Assembly: GCA_965247035.1 (NCBI GenBank)
Contig: CBDFGJ010000001.1
Span: 1,302,001 to 1,366,000, forward strand
Direction of reading: 5' to 3'
DNA length: 64,000 nucleotides
Source of the DNA: Azophilus sp965247035
GTDB taxonomy: Bacteria > Pseudomonadota > Gammaproteobacteria > Pseudomonadales > Azotimanducaceae
This document shows, in pieces, positions 17,324 to 25,500 of the stretch. The notes under the pieces are model-generated. The model ran no database searches. It was not told where the DNA came from and saw only the letters and a list, made by a program, of their open reading frames with translations. Position 1 is the first letter of the stretch, and every line of letters begins with the position of its first letter. The position numbers were made by a program, and so were the translations under genes.

Positions 17324-17739
17324 GCCGCCGCTCCCCGGAAGACGAAGCGCCTGTCCAGCCGATACTTGACCCCGTATCCGATACACAACCCGACAATGGC
17401 CCCTGCATGGGGCAGCCAGCGCGCGTCGCCCATTGCGGCGAACATCAGCTCCGTCGCCCAGAAGATGCAGGTCGTCAACGCGCCCGTGAGCGCGTAGAGG
17501 GCGAACGCCAGCGAAGGACCACGCAGCGAGGCGGACGGGTCGTGGAAGATCCAGCGATGGTCGAGCAGGTATTTGGCGAGCAGACCGGTCAGCGTGCCCG
17601 CCGCCATCGCGACGTATAGCTTCCAGCGGCCGACATACAGCACAAAGCTCAGCGCCTGCGTCGCGACGTTGACCGCCGTGGCCAGCGCGGCAAAGGCCGC
17701 ATACCGCAACGCAAGAGCCCGCCCCACAGCCATCATCAC
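17320..17739 (-). CDS. GtrA family membrane protein
   Basis: The 139-residue product has four predicted transmembrane helices and the GtrA-family ending FRVYKYRLDRRFVF-like pattern (here GYGVKYRLDRRFVF), plus the internal LAKYLLDHRWIF half-repeat. GtrA-type proteins are thought to flip or anchor polyprenyl-phosphate-linked sugars at the inner membrane. It probably acts on the product of the coupled DprE1-like enzyme. The start is a GTG immediately followed by two ATGs. A TGA stop of an upstream decayed frame overlaps the GTG, so gtrA was once coupled to another gene (see 17736-18030). The 3' end overlaps the DprE1-like start by four bases. Confidence 0.88.
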   Translation of the reverse strand: MMMAVGRALALRYAAFAALATAVNVATQALSFVLYVGRWKLYVAMAAGTLTGLLAKYLLDHRWIFHDPSASLRGPSLAFALYALTGALTTCIFWATELMFAAMGDARWLPHAGAIVGLCIGYGVKYRLDRRFVFRGAAA

Positions 17740-18030
17740 AGCGCCGCCCCGAACGCGGCGAAGCTCCCCACGCCGACCGCCAAGTGGTGCGGTCCCGCAG
17801 TGCGAAGAAGCCGTGGCTGGGTTAGGAAGCGCCGCTGGCAGCCCTTGTCCCGGGGCTGGAGCGCAGGCACCTCACCTTGGCGGAATTGAATGCCTAGCAT
17901 GTCATAGAGCACCTAGGCTTGGTAGTTGCGGGCTTGAAGGACATTGAACAGCGCTTGCGCGGCGGGCTGCTGCACATGGGTGTGGTTGATGTCCAGCATG
18001 GCGTCGAACATCTCGAAAAAGGGTGCCTTT
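17736..18030 (-). pseudogene. Decayed upstream gene of the gtrA-dprE1 operon, unidentified
   Basis: On the minus strand a frame runs from about 18010 through MFDAMLDINHTH, has an in-frame TAG at 17913-17915, continues as YDMLGIQFRQG and CQRRFLTQPRLL, and ends LAVGVGSFAAFGAAL then TGA overlapping the gtrA GTG. The overlap suggests a genuine former operon member. The sequence is too short and degraded for assignment, and the two halves may derive from different genes. Its 5' border coincides with the dispersed repeat at 18030-18107. Confidence 0.4.
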
Positions 18031-18107
18031 TCAACCGCCTGCTCTTTCTTTTGTTGCCGGGAATTTATTGCCAGCAATTAGGCAACGCCTGATCAATTAG
18101 CGTCACA
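18030..18107. repeat. Dispersed ~78-bp repeat, copy 2
   Basis: This is the partner of 1156-1232, with the same TTCAACCGCC start, TTGCCAGCAATTAGGCAA dyad and GCGTCACA end. It marks the upstream border of the gtrA-dprE1 block. Confidence 0.75.
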
Positions 18108-18144
18108 AATGGATGCCCCTTTGTGGCCAGCGGATTTCGTTGAC

Positions 18145-18292
18145 TTAAGGAACCTCTGACTAAATTCCAAGGATTGACCATCGCATCGCGTCTGAAATAA
18201 TTTATCTTTTATATTCAATTACTTGCAAGTCATCAAAAAAGACTGATCTTGTTGCGTTGCGAAAACCTGCGAATTTTTCAGAGGTTCCTTAA
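18145..18292 (+). mobile_element. Intact MITE-like element with TTAA target duplication
   Basis: The 140-bp element runs from 18149 (GGAACCTCTGACTAAATTCC) to 18288 (CGAATTTTTCAGAGGTTCC). Its ends are inverted repeats (GGAACCTCTGA/TCAGAGGTTCC), and it is flanked on both sides by TTAA. The centre is AT-rich and codes for nothing. TTAA fits the YTAR target preference described for IS5-family elements, so an IS5-group transposase probably mobilised it. Other family members in the window are at 3018, 15543, 37422 and 59381. Confidence 0.85.
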
Positions 18293-18487
18293 ACCTCCAC
18301 CGCCAGCATCACCCCGGCTTGCCTGTGGTCTAGCAACTCTGTGGTCCAACAACCGCGCCGGTCGGTGCAAGCGTTGTTCACCTACCGGCACTGTACGGTG
18401 CGGTCGTCGATTGCCTTGCGCAAGCGCCCCACCCATGCCCTATTGATCTGGCAATCGCCCGACCTATGGCGCCAACCCATGCGGCGC

Positions 18488-19009
18488 TCAAGCCAAGTGG
18501 CCATAGAGCGGGTCGTCCGGGCAGCGCCCGCCTCGAGCCAGCCCATCAAAGGGCCGGCCTTGGAGCACCGCCGTCGCCGGCACATTCCGATTCCAGTCCA
18601 TGACCACGCGCCGATGGATGATTCTCCACACATCGCCGCGCTTCTCCAACCGGTCGAGGTAGCGGCCAAGAAAGATCATCTCGGTGTCCCCATCCTCGGC
18701 GGCGAGATAGTGGTGGGCAGTGACGTAGGTCTCCACCCGCGCTTCAGCGCCGCGCAGTTGAATGGCTATGTTGGCAATGGCGTGTTGGGTGCGGGCGTAA
18801 CGTTTGATGGCCCCCGGCAGCATTTCGCAAAACTCATGGGCCAAGCCGTTGAAGCCTCCATAGGCCACCTCAGCGTCCGGCCAATAGGCCGATTTCAGCA
18901 TGGCTTCGTCAGCTCGGTCCACGCCTCTGCTGTGCTGCGCCAGCACCTCGTGAATGGCTAGCCGGTCGGCCACTTCCGCCATGCTCGGCACTTTTCCGGT
19001 TTCAGCCAT
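18488..19009 (-). CDS. SnoaL-like / NTF2-fold protein
   Basis: The 173-residue product is SnoaL_4-like. Residues 10-30 read EVADRLAIHEVLAQHSRGVDR, the standard opening helix. This is followed by YWPDAEV, ARTQHAIANIAIQ and a late strand RIIHRRVVMDWN. Such domains occur as stand-alone isomerases or as small subunits of ring-hydroxylating dioxygenases. No partner large subunit is adjacent, so I give no reaction. The ATG at 19007-19009 was preferred over a GTG two codons upstream. An internal Met at residue 10 would also fit the family. Confidence 0.78.
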   Translation of the reverse strand: MAETGKVPSMAEVADRLAIHEVLAQHSRGVDRADEAMLKSAYWPDAEVAYGGFNGLAHEFCEMLPGAIKRYARTQHAIANIAIQLRGAEARVETYVTAHHYLAAEDGDTEMIFLGRYLDRLEKRGDVWRIIHRRVVMDWNRNVPATAVLQGRPFDGLARGGRCPDDPLYGHLA

Positions 19010-19217
19010 TCCCACACCCTCAGCTTAAGAAAGCGCTTGCGCGCAGATCGCTACACCCTGAAGAAGTCTGACAAGGCTTCACCTATTACCGCTGCTGCGA
19101 CGCCCGTTGCTAATCATGCCGTGCAGTCTTTGAGTAAACCATAAACACATCGGCTTTCATAAGTTCGCAAGATATCGGTAGCGGCTCAGTTTGCACTCGC
19201 TGCATGAATGTCAGGGG
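19010..19217. other. Intergenic stretch, nothing recognised
   Basis: Non-coding DNA with no repeat or motif that I could support. It probably carries the promoter of the SnoaL-like gene. Confidence 0.5.
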
Positions 19218-19298
19218 TTACTTGGCGACAACCAGTGCAGCGGCGGGGGTCAAGCTCGTGCGCACTCTCACGGTCTTGTTGTCCTTGTGCTTCGTCAT
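19218..19298 (-). CDS. Possible 26-residue small protein
   Basis: A 26-codon frame starts with ATG at 19296-19298 and has a strong Shine-Dalgarno (GAGGGG) six bases upstream. The peptide has a basic, hydrophilic N-terminal half (KHKDNKTVRVR) and a small-residue hydrophobic end (LTPAAALVVAK). No family is recognised. It stands in an 850-base gap with no other convincing gene. The good ribosome-binding site is the main support, and translation is unproven. Confidence 0.35.
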   Translation of the reverse strand: MTKHKDNKTVRVRTSLTPAAALVVAK

Positions 19299-19862
19299 GT
19301 TCTTCCCCTCGTTGAAAAAGCCAGTTTTCCACGCTTTGGGCCAAAAAGGGGAACAGAATCTTGTGATCCACGGAATAGGTGGGCGAAAAAGCTCGCCGGC
19401 GGACCCGGCCGCTTGATGCGATGGGCCAAAACCAACGCGGAAAGCCTGCCGAGCAGGAAACCTAGGCGTTGACAATCGGAATGGTGGGAATAAATTGGAT
19501 CTGAACCCGCACCGCAGCAGCACCGCCGTCTCAATGGAGTCTTTTTTTCAGTTAATCTTGAGACCGCCTTTTTTCCTACGGCGTTGGTTTTTATTGGGCT
19601 TGGAGGCCTTGCCGAGCGTTATTCAGCGTTGGGGTGGGTTTCTTCTTTCCTCCGCTGGCACAACCGCTGGGGGTGGTGGCCCTTGGGCTTGTCTTTGGGG
19701 TTTGTCATTTGGAGCTTCTTGTGAATGCGCAACGGCCGGAAAATGGGAAGGGTTCCCAAAGCCCGGCCGGATTTTGTTTCAATCCGCGCCCCCGCGTTTC
19801 AAAAATGCAAAAAAAGCATGTAACCTGACAAGATGCCTTCAGCAGCGGGGCGAGGATTTGAA
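19299..19862. other. Intergenic stretch without recognisable gene
   Basis: The plus strand is rich in T/G runs (GGTTTTTATTGGGCTTGGAG) between 19560 and 19830. Open frames here look like low-complexity artefacts and I saw no family resemblance. Confidence 0.45.
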
Positions 19863-20090
19863 ATGGACTTAGGGATATTGTCCTCTTTAATCGCCAGCGT
19901 GGTCGCGATGACGTTGGCGCTGCTGATCGGCGTCTGGCGCATAGTGGCGCACCAATCGGCGCATATGGATGGGAAAATCGAGCGGTTGAGCGACCAGATT
20001 GGCGGGATGCGCGAGCGCATGGCGCGAATGGAAGGCTATCTAATGGCGCAGCAACCGACTCCAGCGCAGGCCGCCGCAGAGAATGGGTAG
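19863..20090 (+). CDS. Small membrane protein with C-terminal coiled coil
   Basis: The 75-residue product has one transmembrane helix (residues 4-25, ILSSLIASVVAMTLALLIG) followed by an amphipathic heptad-like helix (KIERLSDQIGGMRERMARMEGYL) and an Ala/Gln-rich tail. No named family is recognised. Small proteins of this build are common in proteobacteria and often act as membrane-anchored oligomers. The ATG at 19863 is preceded by GAGG at 9-12 bases. An upstream alternative would add ten residues. The next gene on the opposite strand converges. Confidence 0.6.
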   Translation: MDLGILSSLIASVVAMTLALLIGVWRIVAHQSAHMDGKIERLSDQIGGMRERMARMEGYLMAQQPTPAQAAAENG

Positions 20091-20102
20091 GCGGATTAGC
20101 GG

Positions 20103-20464
20103 TTAGTGTGCGGGTCGGCTCCGCAACGCCTTCACCCTTTTCAGCTCCGCCTCAACCCTATTGGCGGTATCCGACCCACGCACCTTCTCCAACACGTTCT
20201 CCAACCCCTCCTCAACCAACGCGAACTTCAACGTTCCCTCCAAGTCCTCCACCGCCCGCACGTCCTCCTCGTCCCACCCCTCCACCGCACGGGCAACGGC
20301 ATCCCTCGTCCGCGTGACCGCCCCCTCACCTCAAGGTCAACCTCCTCCGCAGAGATCGGATCTCCTGCCGCTGTGCTGCGCTGCGCCCGCGCCGAATCGA
20401 GCTGCGCCCGCGCCGAATCGAGCTGCATCTGCGCCGCAGTGAGCTGAGAGAGCTTGTCCGTCAT
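20103..20464 (-). pseudogene. Frameshifted small coiled-coil protein (G5 tract)
   Basis: Two overlapping minus-strand frames together encode one protein of about 120 residues. The first opens with ATG at 20462-20464 behind a good AAGGAG and reads MTDKLSQLTAAQMQ with a tandem LDSARAQ repeat. The second continues as AVEGWDEEDVRAVEDLEG and ends at 20103. One extra G in the G5 run at 20321-20325 (C5 on the plus strand) would join them exactly. The acidic C-terminal half and Gln/Ala-rich N-terminal half suggest a helical protein of unknown role. The shift may be a recent mutation, a slippage site or a sequencing error. Confidence 0.55.
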
Positions 20465-20905
20465 CGCCGTTTGACTCCTTTGCTTGTAGCAAGCATCCCG
20501 CGCTCGCGCCGGACGCCCGATCCGCTAGGTGGCGAACTGCCAGACCCGTATCAGTGGATGATGGATCCTTCCCTATCGTTGATGATGGCGGCCAACGCGG
20601 CCCAAAGCCTGGGCTTGGGCACCGGCTCCACTCTGCCCCAATGGCCACGCGGCCGCTTTCCTGAGAGATCCTCCTTTCAGTGTCGATAGTGCCGAGGAAC
20701 TCCGTGGAATGCTCTCGGGGTAGCCCGCGCCTGAACTGCTGAGGTGCAGCAACGCCAGCACCCACCTGTTGCCCTGAGGTGGTGAATAACATACTCCTAC
20801 TGGAGTTGGGCGTAGACTTCACATGAAGGCATGGCCCCCATTAGAAAGCACCGTGGCGATGGCGTATTGTCTCCAGTGGTCGGGTCGGCGTGTAGGAGCA
20901 TCCGT
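20465..20905. other. Intergenic region, nothing assigned
   Basis: No intact gene is seen. A minus-strand frame near 20530-20660 reads HWGRVEPVPKPRLWAALAA and could be a decayed coding fragment, but I cannot name it. AGGAG at about 20894-20898 serves the hydrolase that follows. Confidence 0.4.
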
Positions 20906-21805
20906 ATGAATGAGGTTTGGCAGATCGGCAGAGCGAAGGTTGCTCGCGTGGTCGAGATGGAGGTGACGGGTGGATCGCGCTTCATCTTGCCGGACGCTAC
21001 CCGGGAAGCCTGCCGAGAGTATCGCTGGATGGCGCCGCACTTCATGGACGACGCTGGCAACCTCGTGATGAGCATCCACGCGCTCGTTGTCGATACCGGC
21101 GAACGACGCATCGTTGTCGATACCTGCATTGGCAACGACAAGGAGCGCTCAATCCCCGCTTGGAGCCACCTCCAAACCAGCTTCCTTGCCGATCTCGAGT
21201 CGTCTGGCTACCCCCGCGAGTCCATCGACACCGTGCTCTGTACGCACCTGCACGTAGACCATGTGGGCTGGAATACCATGCTCATCGATGGCGAGTGGAA
21301 ACCCACCTTCCCCAACGCCCGCTACCTCGTCGGCGAGAAGGAGTGGCAATATTGGGACAGCGTGGAGGCCCGCGATTCGGTGTTGGCGGATTCGGTGCGG
21401 CCGGTGATCGACGCTGGCTTGGTCGACTTCGTCCCCACGGATCACCGTGTCTGCAACGAAGTTCGGCTTGAGCCAACGCCCGGGCACACTCCGGGCCACG
21501 TCAGCGTTCACGTCTCCTCCGATGGCGCAGAGGCCCTCATCACCGGCGACTGCATCCATCATCCCTGCCAAATGACGCGCACCGACTGGTGCAGTTCCGC
21601 CGACTTCGATCAGGCCATGGGGCGGCAAACAAGGGAATCCCTACTGCAAAAGCATGTGGACACCAGCACGCTGATCATCGGCACGCACTTCGCAACGCCC
21701 ACAGCGGGCTATGTCAGACATCGAGCAGGTGGTGGCTATTGGCTGGAGACAACGGCGGCGGGCGGGAGACAGGCCCGGCGAACAGGTCCAGCTGCTGGTC
21801 CTTGA
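20906..21805 (+). CDS. Metallo-beta-lactamase-fold hydrolase, 3' end altered by an IS remnant
   Basis: The 299-residue product belongs to the MBL-fold hydrolases. The HxHxDH metal motif is at residues 114-119 (THLHVDHV). PTPGHTPGHVS supplies the next His, ALITGDCIHHP the bridging Asp, and IGTHFATP the last His. All catalytic ligands are present. The substrate is unknown. Lactonase-like and aryl-esterase-like members share this pattern. The ATG at 20906 follows AGGAG at good spacing. The last 30 or so residues (after YWLE) read into an antisense IS5-type remnant and are Gly/Arg-rich and unlike the family, so the native C-terminus was probably replaced. Confidence 0.8.
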   Translation: MNEVWQIGRAKVARVVEMEVTGGSRFILPDATREACREYRWMAPHFMDDAGNLVMSIHALVVDTGERRIVVDTCIGNDKERSIPAWSHLQTSFLADLESSGYPRESIDTVLCTHLHVDHVGWNTMLIDGEWKPTFPNARYLVGEKEWQYWDSVEARDSVLADSVRPVIDAGLVDFVPTDHRVCNEVRLEPTPGHTPGHVSVHVSSDGAEALITGDCIHHPCQMTRTDWCSSADFDQAMGRQTRESLLQKHVDTSTLIIGTHFATPTAGYVRHRAGGGYWLETTAAGGRQARRTGPAAGP

Positions 21806-22150
21806 GATAGCGCCGGTTGTCGCGGCTGCCGTAAATCGTGTCGCCCAAAACCACCTCCGGATGGACGCCATAACGTTCACGGTGGGCTTCAACCCGCAAG
21901 GGCAGGCCATGCCCTTCATGGAAGGCATTTCAGCGCAGGTGACCGACCCATGCCGCCCATTCCCCGGCCAGGCCCACGCTGAGCTTGGCGCCAAGTGCCG
22001 GTCGAACAGGACGAATTTTTGCCGAGGAAGCCATTGATGATTCCCGCGCCATGCGAGGCGCCCGAAAGCCATCGCCAAGCAAGCCCCTGACATTCCTGCC
22101 GCGACTTCAAACTGAGCCACCACCTCGCACCGCGCGCGCAAACGCGCAAA
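21735..22150 (-). pseudogene. IS5-family transposase remnant
   Basis: Minus-strand fragments read VEAHRERYGVHPEVVLGDTIY, then SRDNRRYLKDQQ and a trailing FAGPVSRPPPLSPAN, with upstream pieces HEGHGLPLR and KFVLFDRHLAPS in another frame. They match the DDE region of IS5-group transposases (VEAYRxRYGxYPExVxADxIY...TRENRRxLK). The frames are broken at several points, so the element is inactive. It lies between the MBL gene and the LRR gene. TTCAAACTGAGCCACCACC at 22109 recurs near 10121. Confidence 0.65.
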
Positions 22151-22258
22151 TACCGCTTGCTTTTTGGTTTTGGACTTCCCTACAATCACTGCCTTCAGCA
22201 CGGTGGCAGGCAACAATAGCCGATAAGCTCCGGCCCGCCGTTCAATAAAATCAGGCTT

Positions 22259-22272
22259 ATGGAGGATCCATG
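22259..22272 (+). promoter_or_regulatory. Ribosome-binding site and ATG ahead of the poly-C tract
   Basis: GGAGG at 22261-22265 is followed four bases later by ATG at 22270. This is the only well-placed start upstream of the LRR signal peptide. In the sequence as given its frame ends at TAG 22348-22350 after 26 codons. Confidence 0.5.
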
Positions 22273-22312
22273 ACGCGACTAGGACAACACGCCCGCACGA
22301 CGCTCCTACGTA

Positions 22313-22325
22313 CCCCCCCCCCCCC
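22313..22325 (+). repeat. Homopolymeric tract of 13 C in the LRR gene leader
   Basis: Thirteen consecutive C residues lie between the ATG at 22270 and the LRR reading frame. Downstream of the tract the LRR frame is open without stops through a signal-peptide-like segment. Adding one C (or losing two) would join the ATG to that frame. Tracts of this kind mutate by slipped-strand mispairing and act as on/off switches in many surface-protein genes. Assembly error in the homopolymer is the main alternative. Confidence 0.6.
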
Positions 22326-22460
22326 ACACATGCCCGCACGGCCCCTGTAGGGCTCTGTGGCTGGCGTCAGGGGCAGTCCCAGCACCATGCGCCTGAAGCA
22401 CTCCATGCAAACGGCACCCGGCCGCGCAGCCCATTCCCGCACCCGCTCACGCGCACGGCC

Positions 22461-22529
22461 CGCCGACTAGCCCAACTCGCCCTCGCCCTCTCCCTCCTCG
22501 CACTCGGCCAGCTCGCCGCCGCGCAAACA
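22461..22529 (+). other. Signal-peptide coding segment of the LRR protein
   Basis: In the LRR frame these codons read ARRLAQLALALSLLALGQ then LAAAQ. This is a positively charged start, a hydrophobic core and an AxA-like cleavage site directly before the first LRR module. No ATG, GTG, TTG or CTG in this frame precedes it back to the C tract. Confidence 0.65.
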
Positions 22530-25500
22530 GTGCAGATCCCGGACCCGAACCTCCGAATCGCCATCCTCAAACAACTCGACAAGCAGCCCGACGAGGCCAT
22601 CACCGAGGCCGACATGGCCTCCCTGCGAACCCTCTCCGCCGACTACCACGGCATCCGCGACCTCTCGGGCCTTGAGCTCGCCGTCAACCTCACAACCCTG
22701 CGCCTTGAAGGCAACTTGATCTCCGACCTCTCGCCGCTGGCCGGGCTGACCCGGCTGCGCACCCTCGTCCTCGGCGACAACCGGGTCCAAGACATTTCGC
22801 CCTTGGCCGGCTTGGCCGCACTGCGCTGGCTCGACCTCTCCGGCAACCGCGTCATGGACATCTCGCCGCTGGAGGAGTTGGACGGGCTCACCCACCTGCA
22901 CCTGCACAGCAACTGCCCGCCGCCGGCCGGGCCCTGCCTGGCCGACATCGCACCCTTGGCCAATCTGGCTGAGCTGGAGCTGCTGTCCTTGGCCAACAAC
23001 GACATCGAGGACGTCTCCGCCTTGACCGATCTGACCGAACTGTCGTTGCTGATCCTAGCCAACAACGAGATCACCGACATCACGCCGCTGCTGGACAACC
23101 CGGGCCTCGACGCCGGCGACTACCTGAGCCTGCTCGGCAACCCCTTGGATGCAGCCGACGCCGCCCCGCTGGTCGCCTCCGGGGTCACGCTCGCCGCGCC
23201 GTCCTCCCTGCAGCCGCCCGTCGAGCCGGGGGTGCCGGTGCTGATCCCGGACCCCGTCCTGCGGGCGGTGATCGCCTACGATTTGGGCCTTCGGCCGGGC
23301 GATCCGGTCATCGAACGGGACTTGGCCCGGCTGACCACGCTGTATGCGGAGAATGTAGGCATCTCGGACCTGACCGGCCTGGAGTTCGCCACCGGCCTGA
23401 CGGGCCTGGATCTTCTCGGCAACCAAATAGTCGACATCTCCGCGCTGGCGGGCCTGGACGGCCTGACGGAGCTGTATCTTGCCGGCAACCAAATAGTCGA
23501 CATCTCCGCGCTGGCGGGCCTGGACGGCCTGACGGAGCTGGATCTTGCCGGCAACCAAATAGTCGACATCTCCGCGCTGGCGGGCCTGGACGGCCTGACG
23601 GAGCTGGATCTTGCCGGCAACCAAATAGTCGACATCTCAGCGCTGGCGGGTCTGGACCGCCTGACGTCGCTGCGTCTTGCTTTCACCCAAATATCCGACA
23701 TCTCAGCGCTGGCGGGTCTGACCGACCTGACGTCGCTGGATCTTACTATCACCCAAATATCCGACATCTCAGCACTGTCGGGTCTGACCAGCCTGACGGA
23801 GCTGGATCTTGGCTTCAACCAAATATCCGACATCTCCGCGCTGGCGGATCTGGACGGCCTGACGAGGCTGGTTCTTAGCGGCAACCAAATATCCGACATC
23901 TCCGCGCTGGCGGATCTGGACGGCCTGACGAGGCTGGTTCTTAGCAGCAACCAAATATCCGACATCTCCGCGCTGGCGGATCTGGACGGCCTGACGAGGC
24001 TGGTTCTTAGCAGCAACCAAATATCCGACATCTCCGCGCTGGCGGGTCTGGACGGCCTGACGGACCTGAGTCTTCACTTCAACCAAATATCCGACATCTC
24101 CGCGCTGGCGGGCCTGACCGGCCTGACGGACCTGAGTCTTAGCTTCAACCAAATAGACGACGACATCTCCGCGCTGGCGAGTCTGACCAATCTAGAGAGG
24201 CTGAGTCTTGGCTACAACCAAATCATCGACATCTCCGCGCTGGCGGGTCTGACCGACCTGACGTTTCTGTGGCTTGACGACAACCAAATCATCGACATCT
24301 CAGCTCTGGCGGGTCTGACCGACCTGACGGAGCTGGGGCTTGACGACAACCAAATATCCGACATCTCAGCTCTGGCGGGTCTGACCGACCTGACGGAGCT
24401 GGGGCTTGACGACAACCAAATATCCGACATCTCAGCACTGTCGGGTCTGACCGACCTGACGGAGCTGGGGCTTGACGACAACCAAATATCCGACATCTCA
24501 GCTCTGGCGGGTCTGACCGACCTGACGGAGCTGGGGCTTGACGACAACCAAATATCCGACATCTCAGCACTGTCGGGTCTGGTCGGCCTGACGAGGCTGG
24601 ATCTTAGCAACAACCAGATCATGGACATCTCGCCATTGGTCAGAGGCGACGACCCAAACACCGCTGAGACTGGATTAGGCAGCGGCGCCACTGTTGATTT
24701 GACGGGCAACCCTTTGAACATGGAGTCCGAAGACACGCACATACAGACCCTGACCGACCGGGGGGTCAACGTGACGTTCGCCGAGCCGGATGAGCCGCTC
24801 CCCGCGCCGGAGGTCCAGATCCCGGACCCCGCCCTGCGGGCCGTGGTCGCCAACGCTTTGGGTCTTCAGCCGAGCGACCCGGTCATCGAACGGGACTTGG
24901 CCTGGCTGGCCACGCTGTATGCGGCTAATGCAGGCATCTCGGACCTGACCGGCCTGGAGTTCGCCACCGGTCTGACGTCGCTGAGTCTTTTTGGCAACCA
25001 AATATCCGACATCTCAGCACTGTCGGGTCTGACCAGCCTGGCGTCGCTGGAGCTTTTTAGCAACCAAATATCCGACATCTCGGCACTGTCGGGTCTGACC
25101 GGACTGGCGAGGCTGGTTCTTTCTGGAAACCAAATATCCGACATCTCAGCACTATCGGGTCTGGACCGCCTGACGTCGTTGTCTCTTCACACCAACCAAA
25201 TATCCGACATCTCAGCACTGTCGGGTCTGGCCGGCCTGACGGAGCTGGGGCTTAGCAGCAACCAAATATCCGACATCTCAGCACTGTCGGGTCTGACCAG
25301 ACTGACGTGGCTGGAGCTTGGTGACAACCAAATATCCGACATCTCAGCACTGTCGGGTCTGACCAGCCTGACGGGGCTTCTGGCGCTTAGTGGCAACCAA
25401 ATCATCGACATCTCAGCACTGTCGGGTCTGACCAGCCTGCATTTGCTGGGTCTTAATAGCAACCAAATAGTCGACATCTCCGCGCTGTCGGGTCTGGCCG

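Noticed and set aside
16082..17497. Long plus-strand open frames opposite dprE1/gtrA
   Set aside because: High G+C produces long antisense frames. Both real proteins have family motifs on the minus strand.
18382..18669. 95-codon minus-strand frame overlapping the second SnoaL-like gene
   Set aside because: It lies in another frame of the same strand across a gene with family motifs, and its tail is not conserved.
19495..19828. Plus-strand frames of 64 and 125 codons in the T/G-rich stretch
   Set aside because: Composition is low in complexity, with no ribosome site or family likeness.
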